From Segetibacter sp. 3557_3 (lineage in GTDB: Bacteria; Bacteroidota; Bacteroidia; Chitinophagales; Chitinophagaceae), in contig NZ_SMSK01000011.1 of NCBI RefSeq assembly GCF_004354985.1, positions 1 through 64,000 of the forward strand: a DNA stretch of 64,000 bases, written 5' to 3'. This document shows positions 36,458 through 45,219 of the stretch, piece after piece. Made by a program: the position numbers and the translations under genes. Position 1 is the first letter of the stretch, and each line of letters opens with the position of its first letter. The notes beneath the pieces are model-generated. The model was given only the letters and a program-made list of their open reading frames with translations, made no database searches and was not told where the DNA came from.

Positions 36458-37695
36458 ATGAGTGCAACTACCGCGATCATCCTGGATACTAGAAGACCGT
36501 TAAAGGACGGGACATATCCCGTTAAATTGCGGGTAACTCACAATCGAGCACAAAAATATTACCCCACACCTTTCAACTTAAGTAAAGAGGATTTTGAAAA
36601 GTCTCAGGGAGGTAAGCCCCGGCATGATTATAAAGACATCTCTTTAAAACTCCAAGCCAACGAAAGAAGGCAGTCGACATTATCAAAGAGCTACAATTAT
36701 TTACATGGCATGGATTTGAAAAAAAGTTTCTCAACAATAAGGTAGCAATTAGCTCGCTCCATCACGCCTTTGAAGCCTGTTCAAAGGCATTACGCGCGGA
36801 GGGAAGGATTGGTACAGCTGTGTCTTATGAGTGTGCGCTAAGCAGCCTTAGTAAGTTTATGCCGGGGGCTAAGTATGCCGACATAACCCCGGAAGTTTTA
36901 AGAAAGTATGAAAGGTGGATGCTTGATAATGGGAGCAGCATTACAACGGTTGGAATATATCTACGCGCAGTCCGTGCCATTTTCAATAGCGCGATAGTCG
37001 AAGGATTACTCACACAAGAACTTTATCCATTTGGTAAGAAAAAATACGAGATACCTACAGCAAACAATGTAAAAAAGGCACTCACTTTGAAAGACATTGC
37101 CTTAATTTACTACCATAAGCCAGAGTCTGGATCTGCTGCAGAAAGGATGAAGGATTTCTGGATATTTATGTATTTGTGTAACGGGATCAATGTAAAAGAT
37201 ATGTGCCTCTTGAAATACGAAAACATCAAGGGCGAAGTACTGGAATTCGAGAGAGCCAAGACCACACGAACAAAACGGAAGGTTGAACCGATCCGGGTTG
37301 CACTGGTTGACGATTTAAAACAAATCATTAAAAAGTGGGGTAATCCGCGGTTAGATGGGAGCACTTACATTTTCCCGGTGCTTACCCAGGGCATAACAAT
37401 CGTTCGAGAGTGGCAGTTGGTTAAGCAGCTTACGGCTGTTATTAATGATCACATGAGAGCAATTACCCGCACCTTAGGCATCGAAGCCGATTGCACAACC
37501 TATGCCGCCCGTCATAGTTTTGCAACAATACTTCAGCGAAGTGGAGCAAGTACGGAGTTTATAAGCGAGGCTTTAGGACATAGCAATGTAAAAACTACTC
37601 AAAACTACTTAGCAGGCTTTGAGGATGAAAGTAAAAGAGAGACAGTGAAAGCCTTGACAGCTTTTAAGACGGAGGAAAGAAAAAATGTACTATAG
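36458..37695 (+). pseudogene. Tyrosine integrase, interrupted by one frameshift
   Basis: The first frame (36458-36745) encodes the N-terminal arm-binding domain (LDTRRPLKDGTYPVKLRVTH). The second (open from about 36670, running to 37695) encodes the core-binding and catalytic domains. The join is natural: a single extra A near 36665-36672 would give an uninterrupted protein of about 412 residues reading into DIIKELQLFTWHGFEKKFL. Catalytic blocks include TTYAARHSFATILQ, LGHSNVKTTQNYL (nucleophile Tyr) and FMYLCNGINVKDM, where the usual first Arg is Asn, as in many Bacteroidota integrases of this kind. The break falls in a short A-rich run, so either decay or a sequencing error is possible. Confidence 0.85.
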
Positions 37696-37708
37696 TAGCT
37701 GTCTTTCC

Positions 37709-38797
37709 TTAACTGCCACTTAATAATTTGAAAAGTTCTTTGTTAAGATAGAAGTTATCTCTTCCAACTTTTACCTTTTCTAAAATACGAGCAGTAACCA
37801 ATGTTTCTAAATAACGGATAGATGTACTACGGCTTACCCCCAAATCTTTCTCTACAAATTCTATTTTTGTGTAAGGGTATTTGAATAAATTACTTAGCAG
37901 ATCCTGGCTGTACATCTTAGGGTAGTCGCTTCGTATTGTTTGTTTAAATTGTTGCATCAGGTTTTTGATACTTGCAATCAGGAACACACTTTCCCTTGCG
38001 GTTTGTTCAATGCCATCTAAGACAAACAATATCCATTCTTCCCATTCACCGGTGTCTCTTACCCGTTGTAAAAGGCGGTAATAATCATTTTTATGCTGAA
38101 TAATATACCTGCTGAGGTAAAGAACAGGCAAATGCAGTAAATTTTTTTGAACCAGGTATAAAATATTAATGATCCTCCCGGTACGCCCATTTCCATCGTA
38201 AAACGGATGAATACTTTCAAATTGATGGTGAATAATTGCCATCTTAACCAAATGATCCGCATCCATCATCTCATCATCGTTTATAAACGTTTCCAGATTA
38301 GTCATTAAGGTTGAGATAGTGTCAAAGTCCTGTGGAGGAGTATAGATTATTTCACCGGTTTTGTCATTTAATAGCTGGGTGCCAGGCAATTTCCTAAAGC
38401 CAGCATTATTTTGCTCAACGACTTCCTGAATTTGCAAAATGTAATTATTTGTTAGTAAACCATGAGTTTTAACCAGGGAAAAGCCTCTTTTTAGTGCTTC
38501 CGCATATTGGTGTACTTCTTTAGATGCGGGAGTAACAAATTGGCTGGACAAAAGATTGCTTTGATACACTTCATCGAACGTACTAATAATGTTTTCGATA
38601 GCTGAACTTTCTTTTGCTTCTCTTAAAGTAAGTGTTTCTAAAAAAATGTTTTCATTTGGAATACTGCTGATTACGCCTTTGAGTTCAGCTAAAGCTTTGT
38701 GGGCCAGAGCAGTTTTACGTAAAACAGCTTTAGTTTCTACATCAGCATCTAAGGGAAGTAACTTGATCATCAGGTTTGACTTACATTCTGTAAACAT
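37709..38797 (-). CDS. Fic-domain AMPylator with N-terminal inhibitory helix
   Basis: 362 residues. HPFYDGNGRTGR at 197-208 is a complete Fic active site (HPFx[D/E]GNGRxxR), consistent with AMP transfer to Tyr/Ser/Thr hydroxyls. The inhibitory motif [S/T]xxxE[G/N] is present as SSAIEN at 64-69, with Glu68 expected to block ATP, so this is a class II self-inhibited Fic protein. The C-terminus (about 300-350: KYPYTKIEFVEKDLGVSRS followed by a TSIRYLETL segment) looks like a winged helix that may bind the operator upstream. It is divergent from the mobilization genes and is convergent with the integrase gene 14 bp away. Confidence 0.92.
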   Translation of the reverse strand: MFTECKSNLMIKLLPLDADVETKAVLRKTALAHKALAELKGVISSIPNENIFLETLTLREAKESSAIENIISTFDEVYQSNLLSSQFVTPASKEVHQYAEALKRGFSLVKTHGLLTNNYILQIQEVVEQNNAGFRKLPGTQLLNDKTGEIIYTPPQDFDTISTLMTNLETFINDDEMMDADHLVKMAIIHHQFESIHPFYDGNGRTGRIINILYLVQKNLLHLPVLYLSRYIIQHKNDYYRLLQRVRDTGEWEEWILFVLDGIEQTARESVFLIASIKNLMQQFKQTIRSDYPKMYSQDLLSNLFKYPYTKIEFVEKDLGVSRSTSIRYLETLVTARILEKVKVGRDNFYLNKELFKLLSGS

Positions 38798-38812
38798 AAG
38801 TCAAAAACAAGC

Positions 38813-38847
38813 TTTTTTGACTCATTTACTTTCGATTTGAGTCAAAA
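38813..38847. promoter_or_regulatory. Inverted repeat upstream of the Fic gene, putative operator
   Basis: TTTTGACTCA and TGAGTCAAAA face each other with a 13-bp spacer, starting about 16 bp upstream of the Fic ATG. The AGTCAAAA word also occurs at 38800. A good candidate for autoregulation through the winged helix at the Fic C-terminus. Confidence 0.6.
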
Positions 38848-38995
38848 TCTACTATTTTTGATCTACATCAAAACTATCGGAAACAATGTAAAAGCCAATT
38901 AAGTCTATTATACCTACCGATTATGGTTAGCCGTGGCAAAACCAATATGAGGTAGTTTATACTGGTAAGACTTAAAAAAACTACCAAGGAGCATC

Positions 38996-39943
38996 ATGAA
39001 GCATTACAACGACTTTATAATAAAGCTCCAAACGCTGGACATTAAAATAAGCCTGAAGAGATCAGTTGCCGAAGGTACCCGTGGGGAATTGTCAGTTTAC
39101 AGCATCAGCCACCAAAATCCGCATTTAAACGATGGTTTCGCAAACGAGTTAAAGGCATTGAGAGAGCTTGCCCTCACAGATATCCTGAACCTGCCAGGCG
39201 AACAGATACAACTCCAGTTGCAGCGGCTGGGTGAAGTAAAAGAAAGGTTTAACAAGTTCTGGTACAACTTAAATCATTCCGATGTTCCTATTGGCACCGA
39301 ACACCTGACCGATCTTTTATTTAGCCTGGACTTAAAAGAGCTTTTCATACTTCCTGCACTATCATTCCAGGATCATGCAAAAGCCGACGTTGATTTTATG
39401 CATGATTTAGAGGATACCATCCGGGCCAGGCAGAAAGTATTGGGCCAATTTGAGGAAAGCGTTCTGAAAGTTACTCAGGTACAAAAGTCGCCGGAAAAGC
39501 AACTTTTTACTAAACCGATCAAAAAGGAAGAAGCAACACCGGTTTTTAAAAGGGGTATAGCACTGGAGTTTTATGATCTGATAAAAGATTATTTTAAAAC
39601 CGACCACCAACCACAGCTGCAAAGCCTGCTGATGAAACAGGCAGTTCCCAACGAGCCGCTTGTTTTTAAAAGTAATGGCAACCAACTGGCAGATGCTTTC
39701 AAACAGCTATTTGAAGCCAACTTAATTGTAGGTTGCAATAAAATAGAACTTATTAACTGGATACAGGAACACTTTGAATATGTTGACAGGGGTTCAGTTA
39801 AAAGCTTCTCCGAAAAGTACCTACTCGACATAATTTCCTCCAACACTAAAATCTGTCAATCCCCGATCTTAAATGTTCGCAAAAAGGATGGACAGTTTGT
39901 TATCCTGCTCGAACAAAGAAACAATAGAAACAGCAAAAATTAA
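38996..39943 (+). CDS. Conserved protein of unknown function, element backbone
   Basis: 315 residues, no recognised catalytic motif and no signal peptide. The N-terminal part is helical with an FWYNLN segment; the C-terminal part (about 215-305: NGNQLADAFKQLFEANLIVG and WIQEHFEYVDRGSVKSFSEK) resembles in layout the C-terminal domain of regulators found in Bacteroidota mobile elements (RteC-like), but I am not sure. An AAGGAG Shine-Dalgarno sequence 3-4 bp before the ATG is unusually strong here, and an inverted repeat GGTAGTTT/AAACTACC (38951-38985) overlaps the leader, which suggests regulated expression. Confidence 0.65.
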   Translation: MKHYNDFIIKLQTLDIKISLKRSVAEGTRGELSVYSISHQNPHLNDGFANELKALRELALTDILNLPGEQIQLQLQRLGEVKERFNKFWYNLNHSDVPIGTEHLTDLLFSLDLKELFILPALSFQDHAKADVDFMHDLEDTIRARQKVLGQFEESVLKVTQVQKSPEKQLFTKPIKKEEATPVFKRGIALEFYDLIKDYFKTDHQPQLQSLLMKQAVPNEPLVFKSNGNQLADAFKQLFEANLIVGCNKIELINWIQEHFEYVDRGSVKSFSEKYLLDIISSNTKICQSPILNVRKKDGQFVILLEQRNNRNSKN

Positions 39944-40005
39944 GGAGCCTTGCAGGCGGTTTGGGAGTTTAACCCCTTGTAACCCTACTTAGCATCACAC
40001 TACCA

Positions 40006-40368
40006 TTGCAGTATAAAACAAAAAATGCTGTTATGGATGCACTCACCTTCGATCAATTACCCCAGGCGGTAAGGCAGCTTTATGATAAGCTGACCACAAT
40101 AGAGCAGTTATTACGGGAAGAAACGAGCTCATCGGAAAAAGAAGATGAACTGTTGACGATTACCGAAGCTGCGAAATTTCTTAATCTCTCCATCCCCACC
40201 CTCTACGGGAAAGTCAGTCGCCGGGAAATACCTGTTAATAAGCAGGGTAAACGCTTATACTTCTACAAATCCGAGCTAATCGAATGGATAAAGCAGGGAA
40301 GAAAGAAAACAACCGCAGAAGTAAGGGAAGAAACCGACCTATTCCTGGCTTCGCGAAAAAAGAGGTAA
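40006..40368 (+). CDS. MerR/excisionase-like helix-turn-helix protein
   Basis: 120 residues. Residues 48-95 (LLTITEAAKFLNLSIPTLYG, then KVSRREIPVNKQGKRLYFYK and SELIEWI) form the HTH_17/excisionase-type winged helix common in Bacteroidota mobile elements. The first 45 residues form a coiled coil. An internal ATG at 40033 (MDALTFDQLPQAV) is an equally good start. The likely role is directionality factor or regulator of excision, based on its position between integrase and mobilization genes. Confidence 0.82.
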   Translation: MQYKTKNAVMDALTFDQLPQAVRQLYDKLTTIEQLLREETSSSEKEDELLTITEAAKFLNLSIPTLYGKVSRREIPVNKQGKRLYFYKSELIEWIKQGRKKTTAEVREETDLFLASRKKR

Positions 40369-40402
40369 CCAACAGTATTGCAGTAGAAGCAAAAATAATG
40401 AT

Positions 40403-41620
40403 ATGAGTTATCTGCGTATTGGTACCATTTACTATAAGAAAGTGCGTAAACCGCTGGCCACCGGAGATTTGGTTGAGTTCCTGGTTCCCTGGTCACCGGA
40501 ATGTATAAAACAGGATCATGGAAAACATTTCCTTTCTTCGGTTCCAAGGTTTGACGGATTTTGTCTTGTGCCTGGTCACTTGGACTACAAAAGAGAAATT
40601 GAAGATTTTTACAATCGGTACCACCCTTTCGTACATCAACCCGCTGCCGGCCATCCAACAAAAATCCTGGTGTTTCTAAACCATGTCTTTGGCGAACAGC
40701 TGGATATCGGACTGGACTACCTGAAAATCCTGCTACTCTATCCCATGCAGACCTTGCCCATCCTTTGCCTGGTGAGCTCCGAAAGAAACACCGGTAAAAC
40801 AACGTTTCTGAATTTTGTCAAAGCTATTTTCTGCGACAACATGACCATCAACAGCAATGAGGACTTCAGGAGCAACTTCAATTCCGAATGGGCACACAAG
40901 CTCATTATAGGGGTGGATGAGACCTTTCTTGACCGGAAGGAAGACTCAGAACGGATTAAAAGTTTAAGCACGTCTAAGTATTATAAGATAGAAGCCAAAG
41001 GGCAAGACCGCCAGGAGATCGAGTTCTTTGGTAAGTTCATTCTCTGCAGTAACAATGAAGATAACTTCATAATCATTGATCCCGGCGAGATCCGTTATTG
41101 GATCCGCCGGCTGCCGCCGCTGCAATACGAAAACACGAACCTGCTGAAGGAACTTAAAAGTGAGATCGCCTTTTTCATTCATTACCTGCTAGAAAGATCT
41201 TTTACAACCCAGCGGTCGACAAGAATGTGGTTCCGTCCGGATCAGCTCGCAACCCCGGCTCTCAAAAGAGTAAAGCGCTACAACCACAATAAGCTGGAGG
41301 TGGAAATGGCCCAGATGCTCTTATTGATCCTGGATGTAAAAGAAGGCGTGGAAGAGATCTGTTTTAGCTTGTCTGATATCCAGGAGTGGCTGGCAAAAAA
41401 AGGTTTGCGGCAAGATGCCGGCACCATTAAAAATGTGCTGCAAAATGCCTGGTGTTTAAAGCCTGCAGGCAATTCTCTCGCCTACCTGCAATACAAGTTT
41501 GGGCCAGATGGAAACATCCATGAATTCAATGCCAAGGGGCGGTTTTATTCAGTTGATCAAAAAAGGGTTTTTCAACTCAACAATCTTGATGATTTTGATG
41601 CCGGCAGTAGAAGTTGTTAA
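40403..41620 (+). CDS. Primase-helicase family protein (SF3-like, DUF5906 type)
   Basis: 405 residues. The Walker A motif is SSERNTGKTTF (about 127-137) and Walker B LIIGVDET (about 169-176), followed by a FFGKFILCSNNEDNF sensor segment; this is the layout of superfamily 3 type helicases of phages and mobile elements. It likely unwinds the element's origin during replication after excision or transfer. The N-terminal domain (YYKKVRKPLATGDLVEFLVPW) is a typical start in Bacteroidota mobilizable elements. It is 34 bp downstream of the HTH gene and appears intact. Confidence 0.85.
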   Translation: MSYLRIGTIYYKKVRKPLATGDLVEFLVPWSPECIKQDHGKHFLSSVPRFDGFCLVPGHLDYKREIEDFYNRYHPFVHQPAAGHPTKILVFLNHVFGEQLDIGLDYLKILLLYPMQTLPILCLVSSERNTGKTTFLNFVKAIFCDNMTINSNEDFRSNFNSEWAHKLIIGVDETFLDRKEDSERIKSLSTSKYYKIEAKGQDRQEIEFFGKFILCSNNEDNFIIIDPGEIRYWIRRLPPLQYENTNLLKELKSEIAFFIHYLLERSFTTQRSTRMWFRPDQLATPALKRVKRYNHNKLEVEMAQMLLLILDVKEGVEEICFSLSDIQEWLAKKGLRQDAGTIKNVLQNAWCLKPAGNSLAYLQYKFGPDGNIHEFNAKGRFYSVDQKRVFQLNNLDDFDAGSRSC

Positions 41621-42016
41621 TACTTAGAAGAATATACGCATCAAAACTGTCATCCATTATTTATCAAAAAATACTATTGATGCCGAAATTCAACTGATGG
41701 TGAGGGGTTGTTGACAACATAAGGGTTTAATAAACAAGCACGTACAAAGCTTCTCATCAACTCAACAAAAATCACATCATCAGCTGCCCCTCATTTTCCG
41801 GGTTGGAAGCAAAGCAATGGGAAGCTGATAAAGTACCTGGAATCTTTTGGTCAGCGGCAGTAGTTTCTTATAGCATCATCGTTGCTATAAGTTTATCGCG
41901 CCTTTAGCGCGACTCAGTTCAAAGGCATCGCAAAACGCCACTCAAGGGTTCATGTGCCAGGCCGTTGCGATCTTTTTTTTGATCCTGAAAGTTTTCATCA
42001 TTTACATAATCACGTA
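41621..42016. other. Intergenic region, small hairpin
   Basis: No gene seen. A GC hairpin CGCGC-CTTTA-GCGCG lies at about 41897-41911 and may be a terminator or origin-related structure. Confidence 0.4.
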
Positions 42017-42890
42017 ATGAACAGTCAACATATTTCTAACAAGGAATCGAGGCAGGTTGATAAAGTAGAGTACCTCGAAAAGCTCGGCCACCCTCCGAAA
42101 AAGATCCGGAACAATGATTGCTGGAAGGGGTCTCCATTACGGCAGGAAAAGGAACCATCTTTTATAATCAACCGGAAATTTAACGCCTGGTACGACCATG
42201 GTTTAGGACGGGGTGGCAACCTCGTTGACTTCGGGATTTTGTATCACGATTGTTCTGTTGCAGAACTACTGAAAACACTGCAAGATTCTTTTTCTTTTCA
42301 CCGCAGATACCGACGATTTAACCGCATCAAACTTTCACACACAAGCCGGTGGATGCCCTTGAATCTAGGATCAAACCCATAGCCGCAAAGCCACTCACAC
42401 ACCCCTCACTTTGCCGCTATCTTGATGAAAGAAAGATACCTTTTGAGATAGCAAATAAGTAGAATTTGAACTCAGCCAACGTAGATATTTTGCCATCGGT
42501 TTTGAAATAAATCCGGCGGATTTGAGCTTCAGAACCGGCACTTCAAAGGCAGTAGTTCTCCCAAAGATGTAACACAAATTGGTGCTAGTAACAGCGGCAA
42601 AAACCTCGTCGTTTTCGAAGGATTTTTCAACTTCCTTTCCTACCCGACGCTCTATCAAAAAAAGCCCAATCAACTGACAAATTTTCTGGTGCTAAACTCT
42701 CTTTTCTTCCTTGAAAAAAGTTGACCGCTTATGGACAAACACGACACAATACACCTGCACGTCAACCGCGATGAAGCCGAAATAAGAAACACCCAGGCAG
42801 CCCCGACTGGAGCAGGAAATACCTCGGTCAAAGTCACCTGTACAACAATCACATAGACTTAGCCGACTACTTGACCAATTCTGGCAAAAA
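42017..42890 (+). pseudogene. CHC2/Toprim DNA primase, broken by several frameshifts and stops
   Basis: From the ATG at 42017 (42 codons of RQVDKVEYLEKLGHPPKKIR-type start) the CHC2-like zinc domain follows: NDCWKGSPLRQEKEPSF and FNAWYDHGLGRGGNLVDFG. The frame stops at 42382, but related protein sequence goes on in changing frames: KPLTHPSLCRYLDERKIPFE, KNLVVFEGFFNFLSY, QLTNFLVLNSLFFLEK and, from 42731, MDKHDTIHLHVNRDEAEI, which is the Toprim part. These pieces are in the right order, so the gene was once complete (roughly 290 residues) and has decayed through multiple changes. That argues for real decay here, not sequencing error. Confidence 0.8.
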
Positions 42891-42929
42891 GAAAAGCAAG
42901 GTTTTCGGCCAGGTAGACATTTGTAGGAT

Positions 42930-43044
42930 TTTTAGGAGCCAGCTATGTTTCGGTTATACCGAAACCCACTGTCTCCCTTCATGCGAGTCGCATTTGGGGA
43001 TGGTTTTCTCATGCTGCCGCATTCGTTAACCCTGAGGAGAGACT
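42930..43044. other. Candidate oriT region
   Basis: The 115 bp before the first mobilization gene holds two tight hairpins: TTTCGGT-TAT-ACCGAAA at 42948-42964 and ATGCG-AGT-CGCAT at 42981-42993. Inverted repeats just upstream of a relaxase operon are the expected place and form for an origin of transfer. The nick site cannot be assigned by eye. Confidence 0.5.
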
Positions 43045-43425
43045 ATGGAAGAGCAAGATAAATCCCGGAGAAGTAAGGGCGGACGGCCCGGAAAAGAGGT
43101 GAAAAGAGAAGCACTGCTGGGCGTGAAGTGTACCAAAACTGAAAGGTTTGTCATAAAGGCGAAGGCCGAAAAAGCGCAGCTGACTGTTTCAGAATATCTA
43201 CGTCAGATGGGTATCAACGGGAAAATTGACATGCTCAAAAGAGCACTTCCCCCGGAAGTTTTACGGCTCACGGGAACCCTAAATCACATGGCTGCAAACC
43301 TCAACCAGATCGCCAAAAAACGGAACAGTTTTGAGGAACTGAATGCAATTGAAAGGGCAGAATTACAGTACCTATCCGGGCAGGTTAAGCAGCTCGCAAT
43401 TGACATTAAAAACTACCTCCAATGA
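43045..43425 (+). CDS. MobC-type relaxosome accessory protein
   Basis: 126 residues. A basic N-terminus (KSRRSKGGRPGKEVKR) precedes a ribbon-helix-helix-like stretch (VKCTKTERFVIKAKAEKAQL then TVSEYLRQMG) and the LTGTLNHMAANLNQIAKK motif typical of the mobilization protein C family. It binds oriT and helps the relaxase nick DNA. A GAGGAGAG Shine-Dalgarno-like sequence precedes the ATG. It overlaps the relaxase gene by 4 bp. Confidence 0.85.
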   Translation: MEEQDKSRRSKGGRPGKEVKREALLGVKCTKTERFVIKAKAEKAQLTVSEYLRQMGINGKIDMLKRALPPEVLRLTGTLNHMAANLNQIAKKRNSFEELNAIERAELQYLSGQVKQLAIDIKNYLQ

Positions 43426-44369
43426 TAGGCAAAGTCACTATAGGAAAGTCCTTCGCCGGTTGTATAAAATATTGCCTGAACGATAAGATACAGGAGCCCG
43501 ATATCGAGCCGGTAATGAAGAACCGCGCAGAGATCATAATGTTCAATCAATGCTATGGAAACGAGAAAGAACTAGTGCAGCAATTTAACGATGTGAGGCG
43601 GTTGAATGCAAAACTCTCAAAGCCGGTTTTGCATATCACGTTAAGCCTCGCCCCGGGTGAACAATTAAGCAAGGACAAGCTGATGGAAATGAGCCAGGCA
43701 TGTGCAAAGGAATTCGGTTTTGAAAACAACCAGTATGTGGCCATTGAGCATCGCGATACCCTTCACCGGCATATACACATTGTAGCTAACAGAGTGGGCT
43801 ATGATAAACGAACTGTAAGCGACAGCAATAGCTATAAAAAAGTAGGGGATTACTGCCGCAAAATGGAGCAGCGATACAACCTGCAACGGGTGCAAAGCCC
43901 ACGAAGGTTTTTAGCCAAAGAACAGAGAAGTACACCAAGGCTTGATCAGCGAAAAGAGCGATTAAAGGAGGAGATCCGCCAGGCTCTGTGCAAGTCTAAC
44001 ACCTTCGAGCAGTTTGAACGGCAGATGAAAACCTATGGATACACGATTAAAAAAGGGAGGGGAATTTCTTTTACCGATGAAAAGAAAGTAAAGGTCAAAG
44101 GCAGCGAGCTGAACTATTCTTTGCAAACAATCGAGCGTTTGCTCGACAGGAAACAGCTCCACCAGTCGGAGCAATCCCGAATTAACTCACCCGTAAATTC
44201 AAATCTGTTCCAAATGCAACCAATCAGGCAAGAGCCAGCAACTGCCGGAAGAAATAATGCTTCAAAAATGTTAAACCAGCTTCTTAAGCCGGAAGGAAAC
44301 CAGGAGCAATTAGACCCCCACCTGGTAAAGAAACCACGACAAAAGAGAAGGCGTTCACAACATTTGTAG
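43422..44369 (+). CDS. Relaxase (MobP/Bacteroidota-type mobilization nuclease)
   Basis: 315 residues. The relaxase motif III is EHRDTLHRHIHIVANRV with His115, His117 and His119 as metal ligands; the N-terminal FAGCIKYCLND holds the probable catalytic tyrosine (Tyr17). LHITLSLAPGE is motif II-like. The C-terminal third is basic and ends KKPRQKRRRSQHL. It would nick oriT and lead the strand into a helper conjugation system. Its ATG overlaps the MobC stop, as usual. It seems intact, unlike the integrase and primase. Confidence 0.92.
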   Translation: MIGKVTIGKSFAGCIKYCLNDKIQEPDIEPVMKNRAEIIMFNQCYGNEKELVQQFNDVRRLNAKLSKPVLHITLSLAPGEQLSKDKLMEMSQACAKEFGFENNQYVAIEHRDTLHRHIHIVANRVGYDKRTVSDSNSYKKVGDYCRKMEQRYNLQRVQSPRRFLAKEQRSTPRLDQRKERLKEEIRQALCKSNTFEQFERQMKTYGYTIKKGRGISFTDEKKVKVKGSELNYSLQTIERLLDRKQLHQSEQSRINSPVNSNLFQMQPIRQEPATAGRNNASKMLNQLLKPEGNQEQLDPHLVKKPRQKRRRSQHL

Positions 44370-44390
44370 ACAACATCTAAAAAGTGTGAC

Positions 44391-44907
44391 ATGGAAAGTG
44401 AGATTATTCAAACCGTACTGGCCGAAGTGCTGGATGAACTGAAAGAGGTGGAACAACAACAGGTGGAGCTTATAAAGGGGCTCGCAGCGCTGGCGGGCAG
44501 AATGGAAACTTTTTGACCAGAAGTTATCCAACATAAAGGTTACAGCACCTCCGGTCAACACCGTGCCTATACAATTAACCATGGCAAATGGGATAGACAA
44601 GTTGGCCGCTATCATCGAAGCGCAACCGAAAAACATAGTAAAACAGTTCCGAATCCTGCTTTTCCCTGAACATGGCGCACGGGAATATTACAAGGTGGTT
44701 TTCGGGAGAGTGCTATTTTGGATGATGATTCTGGTGACGGCCACTTACCTGTTTTCACTTGGAAGGCAGTTTATTTTTAGCTGGACCTACACCAAAGAAC
44801 AGGAAATGGCTGCTAACCATTATAGGAAAGTGTGGCAGGTGATATATAACCAGGAAAGTAAAAGTGGTAAACGGAAAATGGATACTGTTTGGAGTAAGAC
44901 TTGGTAG
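44391..44907 (+). pseudogene. Mobilization-associated membrane protein, single frameshift
   Basis: The ATG at 44391 opens a 41-residue frame (MESEIIQTVLAEVLDELKEV, a coiled coil) that ends at a stop within ACTTTTTGACC near 44511-44517. Removing one T from the run of five gives FDQKLSNIKVTAPPVN and then the frame that runs to 44907, with MMILVTATYLFSLG as a membrane helix. The merged product is about 171 residues. A coiled coil followed by a transmembrane helix next to relaxase genes is common in Bacteroidota mobilizable elements. The break may be a base-call error in a homopolymer. Confidence 0.7.
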
Positions 44908-45162
44908 TCTCGTGTTCATAGTAACTATTGTTTACGCAAATGCAAAGATCTATTTAGAAATGTTCCGTGATCTTTATAGAGTTGCCTGATACAGATTATC
45001 CAAATTATGGTTAAGGTGCTTGCCTACATCAATATCCTGCTATATCTTTCGAAAACATTAGAAAAGAAAGTATCTCTAGTTTTACAGTGATTTTTTTTCA
45101 CTTGCAAACTTCCTTATCTGATTTTGCATTGCAACTTTAGATGTTCTCAGTTTTTCAATAGA
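44908..45162. other. Intergenic region before the giant genes
   Basis: No gene seen; AT-rich with a T8 run near 45091. A promoter for the giant genes is likely here but no clean TAnnTTTG box was found. Confidence 0.35.
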
Positions 45163-45219
45163 AGAAGGTACAGGGGGTATTATAACCTAGGAGATCCAGT
45201 AAGTGTACCTGAGGAATAG
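45163..45219 (+). pseudogene. 57-bp remnant of the 3' end of a giant effector gene
   Basis: Codes RRYRGYYNLGDPVSVPEE and a stop, exactly as the last 57 bp of the first giant gene (51665-51721). There is no such gene upstream of it now, so it is a recombination scar showing that a gene with the same end once stood before the present first copy. It is the left limit of the 4.79-kb repeat. Confidence 0.88.
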
